Counted from the stretch's first letter, positions 25,214 through 37,679 are shown. The stretch is 64,000 nt of DNA from Erigeron canadensis (GCF_010389155.1 NC_057766.1:24189516-24253515); one strand, 5' to 3'. Numbers and translations are program-made. Notes: a model not told the origin generated them from the sequence alone.

Positions 25214-25642
25214 GGTATACCCATTTGTCTTGGTGTTAGTATAAAACTTTATGGTCATTAGTTGGGGGCGTGCGACTACTTATTCCACTGGCTTCGGTCA
25301 TGGTATCTCAAATGTTTCCCTTTCAATAATGATGATAAAGACACATTAGCTATGTGTTGCAGCATATTTCTTTTTGTTTCATTGCATAAGATGGTGTGAT
25401 ATTGTTCTATGTGATGCGAGATAAACAACCTTTTGAAATGTCAATGTTCATTGAAAACTCTCTAACCAAACTTGATTTTGGGATATATGACGGTCATAAT
25501 AGGCGTTTAAAAAGGCTGGGTGGTCGGACTAAAGCAACTGCATAATGGCTTGACATCAAATAAAGGATTGCAAACCCGGCCATATGGATGGAATCTAGAA
25601 AACTACATAAGTTACTTTGCTCATAGATTTATTAACCTGTTT
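25214..25642. other. Intergenic
   Basis: AT-rich spacer between the acidic ORF and the LEA relic, with no recognised feature. Confidence 0.4.
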
Positions 25643-26079
25643 TGCGGAAGAAGCGGCTGATAAACAGGGGAGCACAAAGATACTGTGGTAGAGAAGGCGA
25701 AAGAAAAGGCTGAAAATACTGCAGAGGGTGAAAGAGGCCAAGGATAAAACACTGGGAAAGATGGGAGACTATAAAGACACTGCTATAGAGAAAATGAAAG
25801 AAACTGCTGATGCAACTGCATAGAAGGCCAAAAAAAGTAAGGAGTACACTGCACAAAACCGCGAAAAAATCGAAAGACACCACAATGGGGAAAACGGTAG
25901 AATATAAAGACTCTGCGTTGGATAAAACAAAAGAAACTACTGATGCAACTTCACAAAAGGCTGAAGAAGCCAACGATTACACTGCCAATAAGGCTACAGC
26001 TACGAAAGGTTATATGACAGAGAGTGTGAAATAAGGGAAGGACAGTGCCATGGGCTTTTTCAATGGTGGTAACTGGTAA
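25643..26079 (+). pseudogene. Decayed LEA group 3 (LEA_4) gene
   Basis: Translated across frames, the tract encodes repeats typical of LEA_4 proteins, which protect cells during desiccation. Recurrent units follow YKDSALDKTKETTDATSQKA and NDYTANKATATKGYM, with an upstream related unit GDYKDTAIEKMKETADATA. The best surviving frame is 25810-26034; it ends at a TAA, after which the same frame resumes with KDSAMGFFNGGNW. At least two frame shifts (near 25735 and 25860) and two in-frame stops (one near 25823) break it, and no start codon is visible. It is a pseudogene fragment, with the 5' end missing or beyond recognition. Confidence 0.75.
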
Positions 26080-26873
26080 CAAACACAATGAAAAAGCTCA
26101 AGTATGTAAGTCTTGACTATTTTCATTTGCTTTTAGCTTTAAAAAGTTATGAACGAAACTATGCAAGTATATATGAGTTTAATATTTATAAAAAAGTGTA
26201 ACATCATAGTGTTATCAATTTTAGTATATTTATGGTTGTTATAAGTGGTTGGTTCTTTGCCTGACTAATTTTTCATGGTGAAATATCCTTGCCTTCATCT
26301 AAGCTGCAGAATTCTCATAATAAAAGTACTAAGTTTGAAAGCTAGAAACAAAATATTCAACGTGTGTTACGGTACTATACCTTCTATTAAAATTGTGATT
26401 TTTTTCCAAATTACTGACCAAATCAGTGGCCTGGGCATGATCAACAGTCACACTCCAGCCCATACGAAGCAAACAAATCCTATATATGCTGTATTCTGTA
26501 GATGAATTTCCAAATCAAATGGATTAGAAATAGAGAAATGGGGAGGCTACCCACAGTCTATGCTTACACACTTTGGAGGCTTTTTGACATGCTGAATTGC
26601 ATAATGACCATGCCGATTGTTTTTTTTCTTCACCAAAAGTATGCTATTAGATCTTTGTTAATGTGTCATTTTTAGCTTCATAATTTATTTGATCTGTTTG
26701 AAAGTTTTTAACAATAACATCAAGCATAATAACTAAATTTTAGTTTAATTTGGTTACTAATAAACAACAAAACCCAACTCTATCAAGATATAACTCTATT
26801 GAAAAACAAATATATAATATTTTTGTTTTGATTCAAACTGATGATTATAGATCGTTATATTTTGACATATTCA
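26080..26873. other. Intergenic
   Basis: Spacer between the LEA relic and the UGT relic, with no recognised gene or element. Confidence 0.4.
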
Positions 26874-28064
26874 TTAATCAATTAGGTTATATCCTGTAAT
26901 TACATTAACAAGTTTCTCTAAATCCAAACAAGATGATCCATTAGAACTACTAGCCATTTCAGCCATTTTCTTCCACTCCAATGCTTTATTTCTCATTCTT
27001 TTACCCTCAAATCCCTCCATCAAAATCCTCACAATCTTTTCTACTTCATCCCTCTTCACATTCCTTCCAATCTCCATACCAACCTCCCATTCCTTACACA
27101 TTTGTCTACAATTAGTCCTTTGGTCTCCCGAGAACGGACAACATATCATTGGCACACCAGCAGACAAGCTTTCAATAATAGAACCCCACCCTCCATGAGT
27201 CAAGAACCCGCCAACTGATTCATGGTTCAGGACCTCTTCCTGTGAACACCAGCTTGCTATATATCCTTTCTTCTTCATTGCTTCCTCGAGCTCTTGAGGC
27301 AAAATAGCAGGCTTCCCATTAAACAAATCCGCCCTTATAATCCATAAAAATTCATGGTTGCTGTTAACAAGTCCCCAACCAAATTCTATCAAATCTTGCA
27401 AGGACATTACTGCTAGACTTCCAAAGTTGACATACACTACAGAGTTTGCCTTTTTTGACTGGAGCCACTGCATACACTCGGGTTCTTCCTTGAATAAACT
27501 ATATCCAACGAAATTTAGATTATTGGCTGCTTCTTTTTTGGTAATCTGATTCAAAAGTAACTGCAGGGCCCGACGGTGTAGATATTAGGAAAGAGTGATT
27601 TGAGCTCTTGTACGAGTCTAGCCTCTAGTTCATCAAAAGTATGAATGATCATATGTGAAACATTTTCAGTAGCCTTAGCAGTATCTAGAAGGTATTTATA
27701 CGCAGGGTCGTCTAGTTTTGTGGCTCGAATTGATCTAGGTAGATCTTTCAAACGAATTGCTTCCATTCCAGGAATCCAATCAATTTTCATATCAAGATTT
27801 CCATTTGTCAAATAACTTTCATCTGCAAAATTAGTTCTAGTTCATTTAAACATGATATTTTACCTATTGGCCTTCTAGTGGGTATCAAATGTAGCCGACC
27901 AACCAAGTCTCAATCGATAAATGTGAGTATTTGCTGTTCAAATGAACAAAGAAACAAAAACATGATAGATAATTTACGAAAAAATCTAACCTTCAAGTGG
28001 AACAATTCCTTTTCTGTACCACATGAGGCTTCTTCTCATGATCATTTCTTGACACTGAATCCAT
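26874..28064 (-). pseudogene. UDP-glycosyltransferase (UGT85 type), broken
   Basis: Family 1 glycosyltransferase relic. Exon 1 remnant 28064-27991 starts MDSVSRNDHEKKPHVV and then jumps straight to the end of a normal exon 1, KRGIVPLE, in another frame, so about 130 codons with the acceptor-binding region are deleted. The intron (27990-27823) keeps good splice sites. Exon 2 (27822-26874) encodes ESYLTNGNLD, DWIPGMEAIRLKDLP and the sugar-donor PSPG box (WCSQEEVLNHESVGGFLTH, ending GDQRTNCR). Within that box the usual HCGWNS is HGGWGS. A one-base loss in a C-run near 27567 also breaks exon 2. The two lesions make a functional product very unlikely. The family call is secure; the substrate is unknown. 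Confidence 0.88.
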
Positions 28065-28887
28065 CTTTGTATGTGTATCTAATGAATATCTATAGGCTTT
28101 AAAAAGAAATCTTTGTATATATTGCAAGTTACTGTGTGTTTTGGTGTGCAGTGTCCCAGTTTTCTTCTACTATTTGACTTAATTTGGTCCTAATTGGCTG
28201 CAGAAATGTCATCATTAATGTTTTGCCACATTGACCTTCACTACATTCCAGTCCTAAGCTTTTGAAATACTTTTTAAATCAGAAGAATTTGTAATGCTGG
28301 TTCCATTTAAGATCTATTTTTCAACTTCTAGTTGGTACTTGAACAATGAGTACAGAAGCAGCAAAGCCATAATTCGACCTTATGAAAACACTGACACATA
28401 TAATCTCTAATATGTACTAGTAGATCGATCACTGTTAATTTACAAATGTTGCTCGGTATTTATTTTTTTGAATGACCAAGTATCATACTACTCGAATGAC
28501 TAAAATGAAACCCCTACCAAGACTTCCAAATATATCTCAAATATACCTCGTCACCCTACCCCCACAAATGTGAAGACCCGGATGGGAAACCCCAATGTAC
28601 AAAGACCTCACCAACAAGCTATTGACTATAAAGATTGCTATCGTTAAACTCATCATACCTTATATATGTACTCATAAAATCTGTTACTTATGATCAAGAT
28701 TACCAAAACAGCACAAAATAGATTATAATGAAACTCTTGAAATTAGTCTTTACATCAAAATTCTCCTACCATACCAATCCTCTTACCAATAAAAAGCAAG
28801 CAAAAATAAAAGATACAACCAGCCAACATATGTGGTTCATAACCAATTTGATAGCTATAGAAAATATTTCATGGCCTCAGCACATCT
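28065..28887. other. Intergenic
   Basis: Upstream of the UGT relic and downstream of eIF3h. Includes repeat-like sequence around 28440-28620 with no clear ends. No gene was recognised. Confidence 0.4.
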
Positions 28888-31800
28888 TTAGTTTTCATGT
28901 AATGCCTTCATCAAATACAACCTGCTGAAACTCTGACCTGCAACACTGCATTACCAATAAAGACGTTTGAGATGCATTCAAATAAACATGGAGATTATAA
29001 CAAAGGATTAAAGAATTTGATGCATTATTATCACTTAGATCGCTTTCAACCCATCGACTTTAACCTTATAACTTCTATATTTTTTACCTGACCCAACTGA
29101 GATAAAACTCGACCCAAATTTGACTTTCTTAAAAAGAAAATGGGTAAAACATTCCAGGTCTAATTATCAAGACCACCAATAGCACCAATATGCAGGTGAC
29201 AATCTAATTCATCTTGCAAAAAAACTCAAACACTAAAACTTATTCTGCAACAAAATACCTGTTAATTTGATTGCAGTAGTTGGAAACTTGATTTGTTATC
29301 AAAAAGCTATCCAATCGTGGTGGTTCAGGAACAGGTTTGAAGATGGGGTTTGAAGGATCCTCCTCGGGCAAAGGTTCCTCTCCGGCAGCTTTGCGTGCCA
29401 TATTTTCAGCCCTAGTCAACAAACATCAAAAGCCAAAATATTAACAAATAGCCAACAAAATATAGCTCAAAATCCTCGATTTATCCTTGAGTAGTATTGG
29501 TATATGGGTATGGAAATGAAGGAGATAAGTTGATAGAGACCAGATGCGATTTATCGAGTGATAGTAATTAAAGAATGAAGATATATGGCTTCTGATCAAC
29601 TCTACAGAAGCCAAACATAATATCGCCCTCTATTTTTTTGTATCATATTAAGTATAATAAGAAGAATAAAAGGTTGCGACCCTATTTATACTAAACTAAC
29701 AATAACTGTAACTGACCTTGAATTCTAATATTAATCCTTATCTATAAACACCGACAAGACAGGAACCTACTGATCATGGCTGGGAATACATTGTGTATGA
29801 TACTTGGTATATACTTTTACATGTAACTTTGATGCTTTTCAATTTGGCTGAGCGTGTGCTCTGCCTTAGACAGTTAGATAATTAGAACTCTTTCAAGCCT
29901 CTGTTATCTACCCATTTGAGTATAGAGAGAATCCAGCCTATAAAGCCTTATAAATAAACAAAATTAACAAATATCTACAAAGATATAGTGGAAAGAATTA
30001 ACAATTATCATGATACTAATTCGTTATCGTGTCGTGTTCGTGTTTGGTCTTAACAGGGTCGTGTCTTATCGTGTTCATGTCGTGTAGTGTCGTGCCGGAC
30101 ATGATATGCCAGCTCTACTTCAACCCTAACAATGTAGAATTAGTGGGCTTAGATTAGAAAAAAGATATCAAACCCACAAATTAGGTAGCCTCTAAACCCT
30201 TCAATAATGGCCAACCTAGATACATTCTCATTCCTGATCCCAGCCTAGAAATCCATTCTCAAAACCCTTACCCATAGTAATTCATGTATAGATAATAATT
30301 TATCTATACACATGTAAATTTTAATATGACTCCATTCTAAAGTATCTGTAAAAGAAATTAATCCTCCATTAAGTGAATGTATAACACAATCCAGATGACC
30401 TCAATAGTTTAATTCTTAATAATACACATGCATATGCATGTACCTTCGCTTTTGAAGCCATGCTTGCTGTTGTGCTTGCTGGCGTGACAGATTACGGTAA
30501 TAATATTGGAACTGAAACACAAAAAATGATAATGTCATTGTAGTTACCATTACATACACAAGACGTACAGTCACCAACTTATAAAAAGAGGGGAAAAAAC
30601 CTTTTGTTGTTCCACTGAGAGATCATCCATGCATTCAATCAGAAATTCCATGTTCCTTTCCATGAAGGGATTTGTTGATAATTGTAGTCTATCGTAATCA
30701 GACTACCATAGAAAAAAATAAAATAAAATTACACTTTGTTTATACAATGTCTGGTAGTGAAGAAATTAAAACCTCCCTAAAATAGACTATAACATACCTG
30801 AGTGACGGGTGAATCAGCTTCCAACTCAGTCATAAATGCACTGACAAGGGCCGAGTTTGAAACCTTGATCTGTTAAAATGCAGAAATTATCAAGAAAACA
30901 GATAGCAATAGATATATGTGATATTATAAACTTGAGAGCCTAAAGTTTCATAAGTTAATATTAAAGTAAAAATATGTACAAAAAAACTAGAAAAATTGCA
31001 TGAGAAACGTACAGGAATCTCTTCAAAGATATCCACCCATGACAGATTTTTCTCCCGTAACCTAAAACACAAAATAAAGGAGCAAAGTAAAGCTAGACTT
31101 CCAAATTAATACAAATACATAACAACACAAAAGGGGAGACTTTACTTTTCTCCATTGAACTCATTGTTGCGGTAAAGCTCCATGAAAGAATCAGAAAGTT
31201 TCAAAGCCTTCAAAGCCAGGACACCTTGGTTGGACTTAGAAGGATCATAAATGATGCACACACATCGTTTAATATTCTCCTGCAACAATATATAGGAGTT
31301 GTATGTAAATGCATATATTAATCATTTTTCAGGCACGGCCAAAAAGGAAAAACACAGCTGAAAAATTGTCTTACCTGGTAATTCATGAAAGTCTCAATCA
31401 GTTCCACTGTCTGAAAAGAGCCTAACAAAGTCGATTGGTACCTGGGAAGGTTTTAATAACAAATTCAGCCTACATAACTTAGCAAGACTAAAAAATGAAG
31501 AATTAAAGAAACATATTACACAAGTGTAATATAACATAGATATTTCACAAGTGTTCTTTTTCTGAGCAAATACGCAAGTGTTCTTTTCTGAGCAAAAATG
31601 TACAAACTTATTTAACATAAATGACGACTACGAACTTACCATCCGACAGTGTTATTGTCAACGTTGACTTCCCTTAGGCATCTCATCATCTCAAGCTGAT
31701 AGTTAGCACCCTCTGCCTCAATCTCCTCGTCTTCCTCACGGATCTGTTTATTTTATTGGTCAGAATTGACGGTGATCAAAGAATCACTTTTAAGAGATTG

Positions 31801-33143
31801 AAAATTATTGTCAGAAGAGAAAGAAAACAATCAGAGCATTACATACCGGAAAGGGGAAGCAGTTGGTGACTTCAAGAACACTACCAACATCTAACCCAAG
31901 AAGTTGACCAGTCACGAGAGCGGGTGAAAATTCTGTGCAGTGTTTAATGATCTTCAATATAACCTGTTCAAGATATCATTTGGCAAAAAAATGAAAAGAT
32001 TCAAGCATCCTATCTTACAATCACTATACAAACTTCCAGCATTCTTTTACTTCATTATAAAACAAAGTAAAAAATCAGCTAGAGTCAGCCATGTAGCATG
32101 GCCAAATTGTCACTAGTTATTTAATATCTTCCTACTATTGCATGTTTAATTGTTTGTAAAAATATAGCAAAAACTAAAATTCACTAATATCAGGCCCTAT
32201 ATCTTTTCTGCTTTATGACTAGGCGCCTTTTTGGCAGATGTAGCAGGTAATCTAGCTGTTATTAATCAAACTAGTCAAAGTGAGAGTAGTAACCTACATA
32301 TAATGGGAACTGAATATAACTATTTATATCTACCTACATACTATGAAGTACAGATAATTATCGCCACCCGTTCTAAAAAAGGGCCGCCAATAGGGATGTG
32401 CCACATTACCTCTCCAACTCTCTTACACAAACCCCCTAACCACCACCAGTGACTGCTAAAACCACCAGTTGTCACCAAAAACTGCCGTTCAAGAACTAGC
32501 CATGCTAGTCTTAAACCTAAAGAATGGTAAAAGAGGTTACAACAACCTACAATAAGCCATAAATCTGACCAAAAAGGGTTTTAGTTCAACATCTGAAGTA
32601 AAACGATGCCTACATTTTTAAAATAGCAAAAAACATACGCACAAGGCCATTACAAAAATGTGGTAAACTAGTTTTCCTCGTCTTAATTTTGCTCAAATTT
32701 TTTATTTTATCCTATCTATTATCAAAATTGGATATCTCTAGTAATGCACCTAATCAACACCAGCTTCATTGAGGAGTATAACAACGTGCAATGTAAGTAT
32801 ACAACTTTCGTGCCGTAAATTATTTCATCTACTCAAATTTAGCCTATATAACGACAACATCGACATAAATTCAATTACGCGTAAAATCAACGAAAGGCGA
32901 GGGGAGACAGTTACCAGTCCTTCGATCTGAACGACTCTTAGTGGCGGAGCAACAGACTCTTCCGTCGCCGCCACTTGCAAAAACGAACGTGATGGTGCTC
33001 CTGCTGATTTAATAACATATCAAAATTTACACACAGATATATGTATACAAATTAAAATCAAATTTTTTTCAGTATAACATTCACACAATATATATAAAAT
33101 ATAAAAAATATAAAAATTGAGAAATATACGAACCGGTAGCCAT
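28888..33143 (-). CDS. EIF3H: Translation initiation factor eIF3 subunit h
   Basis: MPN-domain subunit of eIF3, which helps 40S recruitment and in plants supports reinitiation after upstream ORFs. Twelve exons (minus strand): 33143-33134, 33003-32915, 31963-31847, 31743-31640, 31441-31375, 31279-31146, 31061-31013, 30869-30798, 30702-30601, 30511-30444, 29411-29259 and 28945-28888. They join in phase to 340 residues, the usual plant length. The MPN domain spans roughly residues 28-165 ([35 protein letters not shown]) and lacks a JAMM metal site, as in the family. A helical region with [17 protein letters not shown] and a terminus [13 protein letters not shown] follow. The acceptor of exon 2 is a tandem NAG (CAGCAG), so one Ala may be optional. 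Intact. Confidence 0.96.
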
Positions 33144-34011
33144 TGTTATGATGATGATGAAGCTTTTTCTGTTTGTATATAATAATCAAAAAAAAAAAGG
33201 AAGAAGAAAAAGCCTCACAGTCTTCTTTTGAGTTCGGAAGGAAACCCTAGCAGAAAACTCAAGCCTCCCTTTATATTTCATTCAGAATAAAACGTGCAGC
33301 AATGGTCCTTGTAGTTTTCACGATGTTCACTTCGTACCTCATCTCACATATTTTCTTTTTTGGTTTTTTTTTTTAACTTGCACTTTTTGTTTGAAACAGT
33401 GAATTGTTAAACTTGAAAAAAACTCTTGACCCGTGATGATTAAATAAGATGCAAGTATAAAGTAACTTTCAACACACGAATAAAGTGAACATAAAAAAAC
33501 ATTGTTTGTCAATTTTTCTTTTGTTCATATCATTTTATTTGGTTTTCTAGATTTAACTTTTCTAACAAATCATTTAGTTTTTCTAATAAATTATTGATTG
33601 ACAGGGAAAAAAGTTCTTAATAAGGTATAGAACATTCAAAAACTCATGTGAATTTTAATAACTACCTTTAACACAATCAATAAAAAGACCTAGCATGAGA
33701 TGTATTTGGTCATTTGTGTCTTCCAACAATTACAAAGGTAAAATTAATGAAACAAAAACGTTATGTGATTGTCTTGCTTCGGATCACATAACATTTAAAA
33801 AAGATTTCTTAGAAGTGGTGCGTAAATGTATTGTGATAATGTGACCCAAACACACCATATAGCTCCAATTCCATATAATCCCCACAAATTGTCTGTCAAG
33901 ACTCAAGACTTGTACCTTTGATCTCATAAGTAAACTTGGATCTTTACCACTTTATGTATAAGAGTATAAGACTGTGAGTCATTGACTTAGTAAGTCTCTG
34001 CTTGTTTAAGA
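33144..34011. other. eIF3h promoter and MULE left flank
   Basis: Contains the eIF3h leader and promoter. Around 33697-33858 an ATGTATTTGG/CCAAACACA pair could be another weak MITE. No gene was recognised. Confidence 0.4.
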
Positions 34012-34019
34012 TTAAATAA
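34012..34019. repeat. Target-site duplication, left copy
   Basis: TTAAATAA immediately left of the MULE terminus, identical to 42456-42463 on the right. Eight bases perfect; the next base out on the left differs from the right copy. Mutator-like elements usually duplicate 8-11 bp. Confidence 0.8.
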
Positions 34020-34095
34020 GGCGTCTGGTGACCCGACCAGTTTTTTAGTAAAATGACCACACTTTTTGCAGCGAGGGTTGCTGCAAAAAGTCATT
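34020..34095 (+). repeat. MULE left terminal inverted repeat
   Basis: Pairs with 42380-42455 in inverted orientation. The best-matched blocks are the CCCGACCAG core, TTTTTAGTA and the poly(T)-GCAGC hairpin, with indels between them. The two ends are clearly related but not identical, which suggests an old insertion or ends maintained only at core sites. Confidence 0.8.
34062..34090. repeat. Subterminal hairpin, left end
   Basis: CTTTTTGCAGC (34062-34072) and GCTGCAAAAAG (34080-34090) form an 11-bp perfect stem with a 7-base spacer. The same motif occurs three times near the right end (41846, 42294, 42384). Confidence 0.75.
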
Positions 34096-34103
34096 GTACG
34101 TAA

Positions 34104-34158
34104 CCGTACACTGTGGACCATTAAGTCCACTGTGGACCATTAAGTCCACAGTGTACGG
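34104..34158. repeat. 15-bp palindrome with 19-bp tandem repeat
   Basis: Arms CCGTACACTGTGGAC (34104-34118) and GTCCACAGTGTACGG (34144-34158) are perfect. Across them, ACTGTGGACCATTAAGTCC is repeated in tandem at 34110-34128 and 34129-34147. It sits between the left terminus and a TATA-like CTATATATGG (34164-34173), so it could be a transposase-binding or promoter element of the plus-strand gene. That role is inference. Confidence 0.7.
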
Positions 34159-34163
34159 CGGTT

Positions 34164-34173
34164 CTATATATGG
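34164..34173 (+). promoter_or_regulatory. Candidate TATA box of the MULE transposase gene
   Basis: CTATATATGG lies about 260 bp before the ATG at 34432, followed by a CT-rich leader with repeated TTTCAGTTCTTTCTATT words (about 34204-34300). Placement just inside the terminal repeat matches the usual position of MULE promoters. Prediction only. Confidence 0.4.
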
Positions 34174-34589
34174 AAACTCGTAGCGTCATTTTCTCACAAT
34201 CGTTTTCAGTTCTTTCTATTTGTTCTTTCAGTTCTTTCTATTTTCTCATAATTATTATAGTTATAGTTCTTTCAGTTCTATTTCAGTTCTTTCAATTTTC
34301 AATATATATATATATATGTTATTGTTTTCATTTATATATATAGATATAGATATATAGATATACATTAGATTTTTAATATACTATAAATTGTAGATCTTTA
34401 GTATTATTATTATAGTTTATCATAATTTCAGATGGATTTTGAAAGTATATGGGGCGAAATGGGTGCGGAAGGTTTTGAGCTTCACTTAGAAGAACCTGAT
34501 GAAGAATTTGAGATACCAGAGGCGGCCTCTCATTTTGACTACGACGCTAGAGTTTTCCACACCGATCAGGTATCCTTGTTAATTTTTAA

Positions 34590-35370
34590 AAAAAAAACTA
34601 ATTTAGGCAAATATCATTATTAGTTTATATTTTAGTAGTATTTAATTTGTGTTTTGTTGTTAAATTTATTGCATATTTAAAATGTTAGATATTTATTAGT
34701 ATACAAATTAATGATAATTTGGGTTACCAAAAAGGTGGTCGGGTTACCAGAAGCCTTTTTAAAAAAAACTAATTTAGACAAATATCATTAAAATATTTAT
34801 ATTTTAGTACTATTTAATTTGTGTTTCGTTCTTAAATTTATTGCAATTTTAAAATGTTAGATATTGCATATTTAAAATGTTAGATATTTATTAGTATACA
34901 AATTAATGATAATTTTAAAAAAAAAACTAATTTAGGCAAATATCATTAAAATATTTATATTTTAGTACTATTTAATTTGTGTTAGGATGTTAAATTTATT
35001 GCAATTTTAAAATGTTAGATATTGCAATTTTAAAATGTTATATATTTATTAGTATACAAATTAATGATAATTTTTTTTAAAAAAAACTAATTTATGCAAA
35101 TATCATTAAAATATTTATATTTTAGTACTATTTAATTTGTGTTTCGTTGTTAAATTTATTGCAATTTTAAAATGTTAGATATTTATAAGTATACAAATTA
35201 ATGATAATTTTTTAAAAAAAAAAACTAATTTTGGCAAATATCATTAAAATATTTATATTTTAGTACTATTTAATTTGTGTTTCGTTGTTATATTTATTGC
35301 ATATTTAAAATGTTAGATATTTATAAGTATACAATTTAATGATAATTTTAAAAAAAAAAAACTAATTTAG
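34590..35370 (+). repeat. Five-copy tandem repeat in MULE intron 1
   Basis: Unit about 138-171 bp. The word ATATCATTA starts at 34611, 34782, 34940, 35100 and 35238. Each unit includes a run of A, then ACTAATTTAGG or a variant, then ATTTATATTTTAGTA, TTAATTTGTGTT, AAAATGTTAGATATT and TATACAAATTAATGATAA. The real 3' splice site of exon 2 (AACTAATTTAG before 35371) is the last copy of the same word, so the intron carries repeated acceptor look-alikes. Confidence 0.85.
34735..34755 (-). repeat. Inverted fragment of the MULE terminus inside intron 1
   Basis: This 21-base segment (containing TGGTCGGGT and ACCAGA) matches the reverse complement of the left terminus 34020-34040 at 18 of 21 positions. 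It is an insertion present in only one of the five intron repeats and explains that unit's extra length. Confidence 0.65.
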
Positions 35371-37679
35371 GTGTTCGATTCACACGAAGAATTGTTCAAC
35401 TGGGCCAAAAGTACAGGATTGCAGCTTGGTTATGTGTTAATCAAACGACGAACAAATTCCAACTTAGCTGGTGTAAAAAATAAAGTGACGATAGTCTGTA
35501 ATCTTTCTGGGAAAATGGATGATAGGATAGGCGGGCTCGTTAAAAAGACACTTAAATGTCAGTGCCCCTTTAGATTAATCGGTCGTTTGACTGATGATGG
35601 TTGGAGGATAACCGTTTTAGACGACACACATAATCACTATCCAGCTGAGAATCTGGAGGGTTACGCGTACGCAAGAAGGTTGACTGAAGAGGAGAGATTA
35701 TTTCTGGAAGAAGAATATCATCGCGGTACTACGCCCCGTAAGATGTTAAAGCTATTGAAAGAAAATTTTCCAGGAAACTTGACCCGCAGTGATGACATTT
35801 ACAATTTCCAAAAAGCTATGCGGAAGAAGGCGGCCGAAAAACATGGGAACACTCCAATGCAGGTATATTATATCAAATTTACATATCTTTTTATTTATTT
35901 ACTATGATAGAGTATCTGAAACGACATATGTACGCCATATTGTTCAAACGAAACAGGTTATATTCAGTTTGCTTAAGGAGCATAATTACTTGTATTATCA
36001 TACAACAAACAGTGTATCTGGTCGGTTGGAGAATCTGTTTTTTATACATCCGACATCATTTTAAGTTGTGGCGTGCATTTCCTTATGTTATCCAAATAGA
36101 CGCCACGTACAAAACTAATATGTACAACATGTCGTTGGTCGAGATCGTTGGTGTCACTCCAACAAACAGGACCTTTCGCATATCATATGCGTTTATCATA
36201 AGCGAACAAGAGCATAATTATAGATGGGTGTTGGAGTGTTTGAAGTCGACGTTAGGTGAAGGCTTTGTTGTGCGCGTGGTACTCACGGACCGGGATCTGG
36301 CGCTAATGAAAGCATGCAAAACCGTTATGCTTGAAGCATACCATTTACTGTGTAGAGTGCACATATGGAGGAACATAGACAAATTTAGCATGCCATCGTT
36401 AAAAGGGGAAGGGAAATTGAGGCCTTTTTACGGATGGTGGAAAAAACTTTACAAGTCCCGCACACTAGAAGAGTACACCAACAATTTATCATATTTAAAA
36501 GAGAAGATGGGTCCCCGTTTAGACAGTAAGTGAAGTGCTTTTGAAGTTTTTTATTTTCTAATTTTTGGTAAATCACATATACCCACAAGCTAATCAAATG
36601 TTAAATTGACAGAGGTTTACAAGTACCTGCAGAAGGAGTGGCTTTCCCCGTACAAGGAAAAGTTTGTGTGCTTTTGGGTCGATCAGCACCTCAACTACCG
36701 TAACTACACTACCAACAGAGTTGAGGCTGAGCATTCACTCCTCAAGTCCGAGTTGCAGGGGAGATGTACATTTCAAAGAATAATTCAATGTGTTAATGAT
36801 ATCCTCCTCGGACAAGATACAGAAATCAAGGGCCAACTGGAGGAAAGCAGGATTTGTAGAGCTGGTAAACACAACTACCCATGTTTGAAAGACCTGCTTT
36901 GTGTTGTATCTATGACAGCTCTTGATATAATGGTTGATGAAATTAAACGATTAAAAAATGAGATCGGAAAAGACTTGAGAAAGTGCGGGTGTAAGGTGTG
37001 GATTAGTTGTGGCCTTCCATGTGCCTGCCGTCTAGCTGCGTACATGCATTGCAGTAAGTTTATTGAAATATAGGCAATTGATTTTTTTTTTTTTGGTAAA
37101 TGCACAAATATTGTAATTATTTTTCGTCAAAAATGTAGACAAACGTGTTGAGGTGCATAAAATAAATGACTTTTGGAGAAAGCTAGACCTGACACCGTCG
37201 ACATGCCTTCCGGACAACGATCATCGAAAAGACTCTGACGATGACGAAGCTATCAACGAATTACTAGAGGATGTTAAAGGCCAGTTTAAGGATCAACCGA
37301 AGTCAAATTGCAAAAACTGGATTTCTAAATTAAAAGACATCGTCTATCCGGGGAGAACGAAAATCAAGGACCCTTCTGTTATTAAAAATAAACGTGGAAG
37401 ACCAATCGGGTCAAAGAAAAATATACCTCAAGTATGTCGGTTCAAAAATCCAGCGACAAACAGACCGATTTTTGCAGGCGCCCGAACATAACAGACCAGC
37501 GACAAACACAGCACCCTCCGGTCTTCAAAAATCCATGTCGGTTCAATTTTCCCGACCGATTTTTCAGGAAACCCAGTCCTTGGGGGAGTTCTCCGATCAA
37601 TTTTTGCAGCCGTTATGTGCATTTGGAGAAGGCCAATATGCGAGACACAGTGAATACGTGAGCACACAATCACGTTTTT

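Noticed and set aside
37432..37478. A 47-nt intron between CAA|GTATGT and TTTGCAG in the MULE gene
   Set aside because: Shorter than plant introns usually splice. An extra T at 37469-37473 explains the frame change equally well, so it is not called as an intron.
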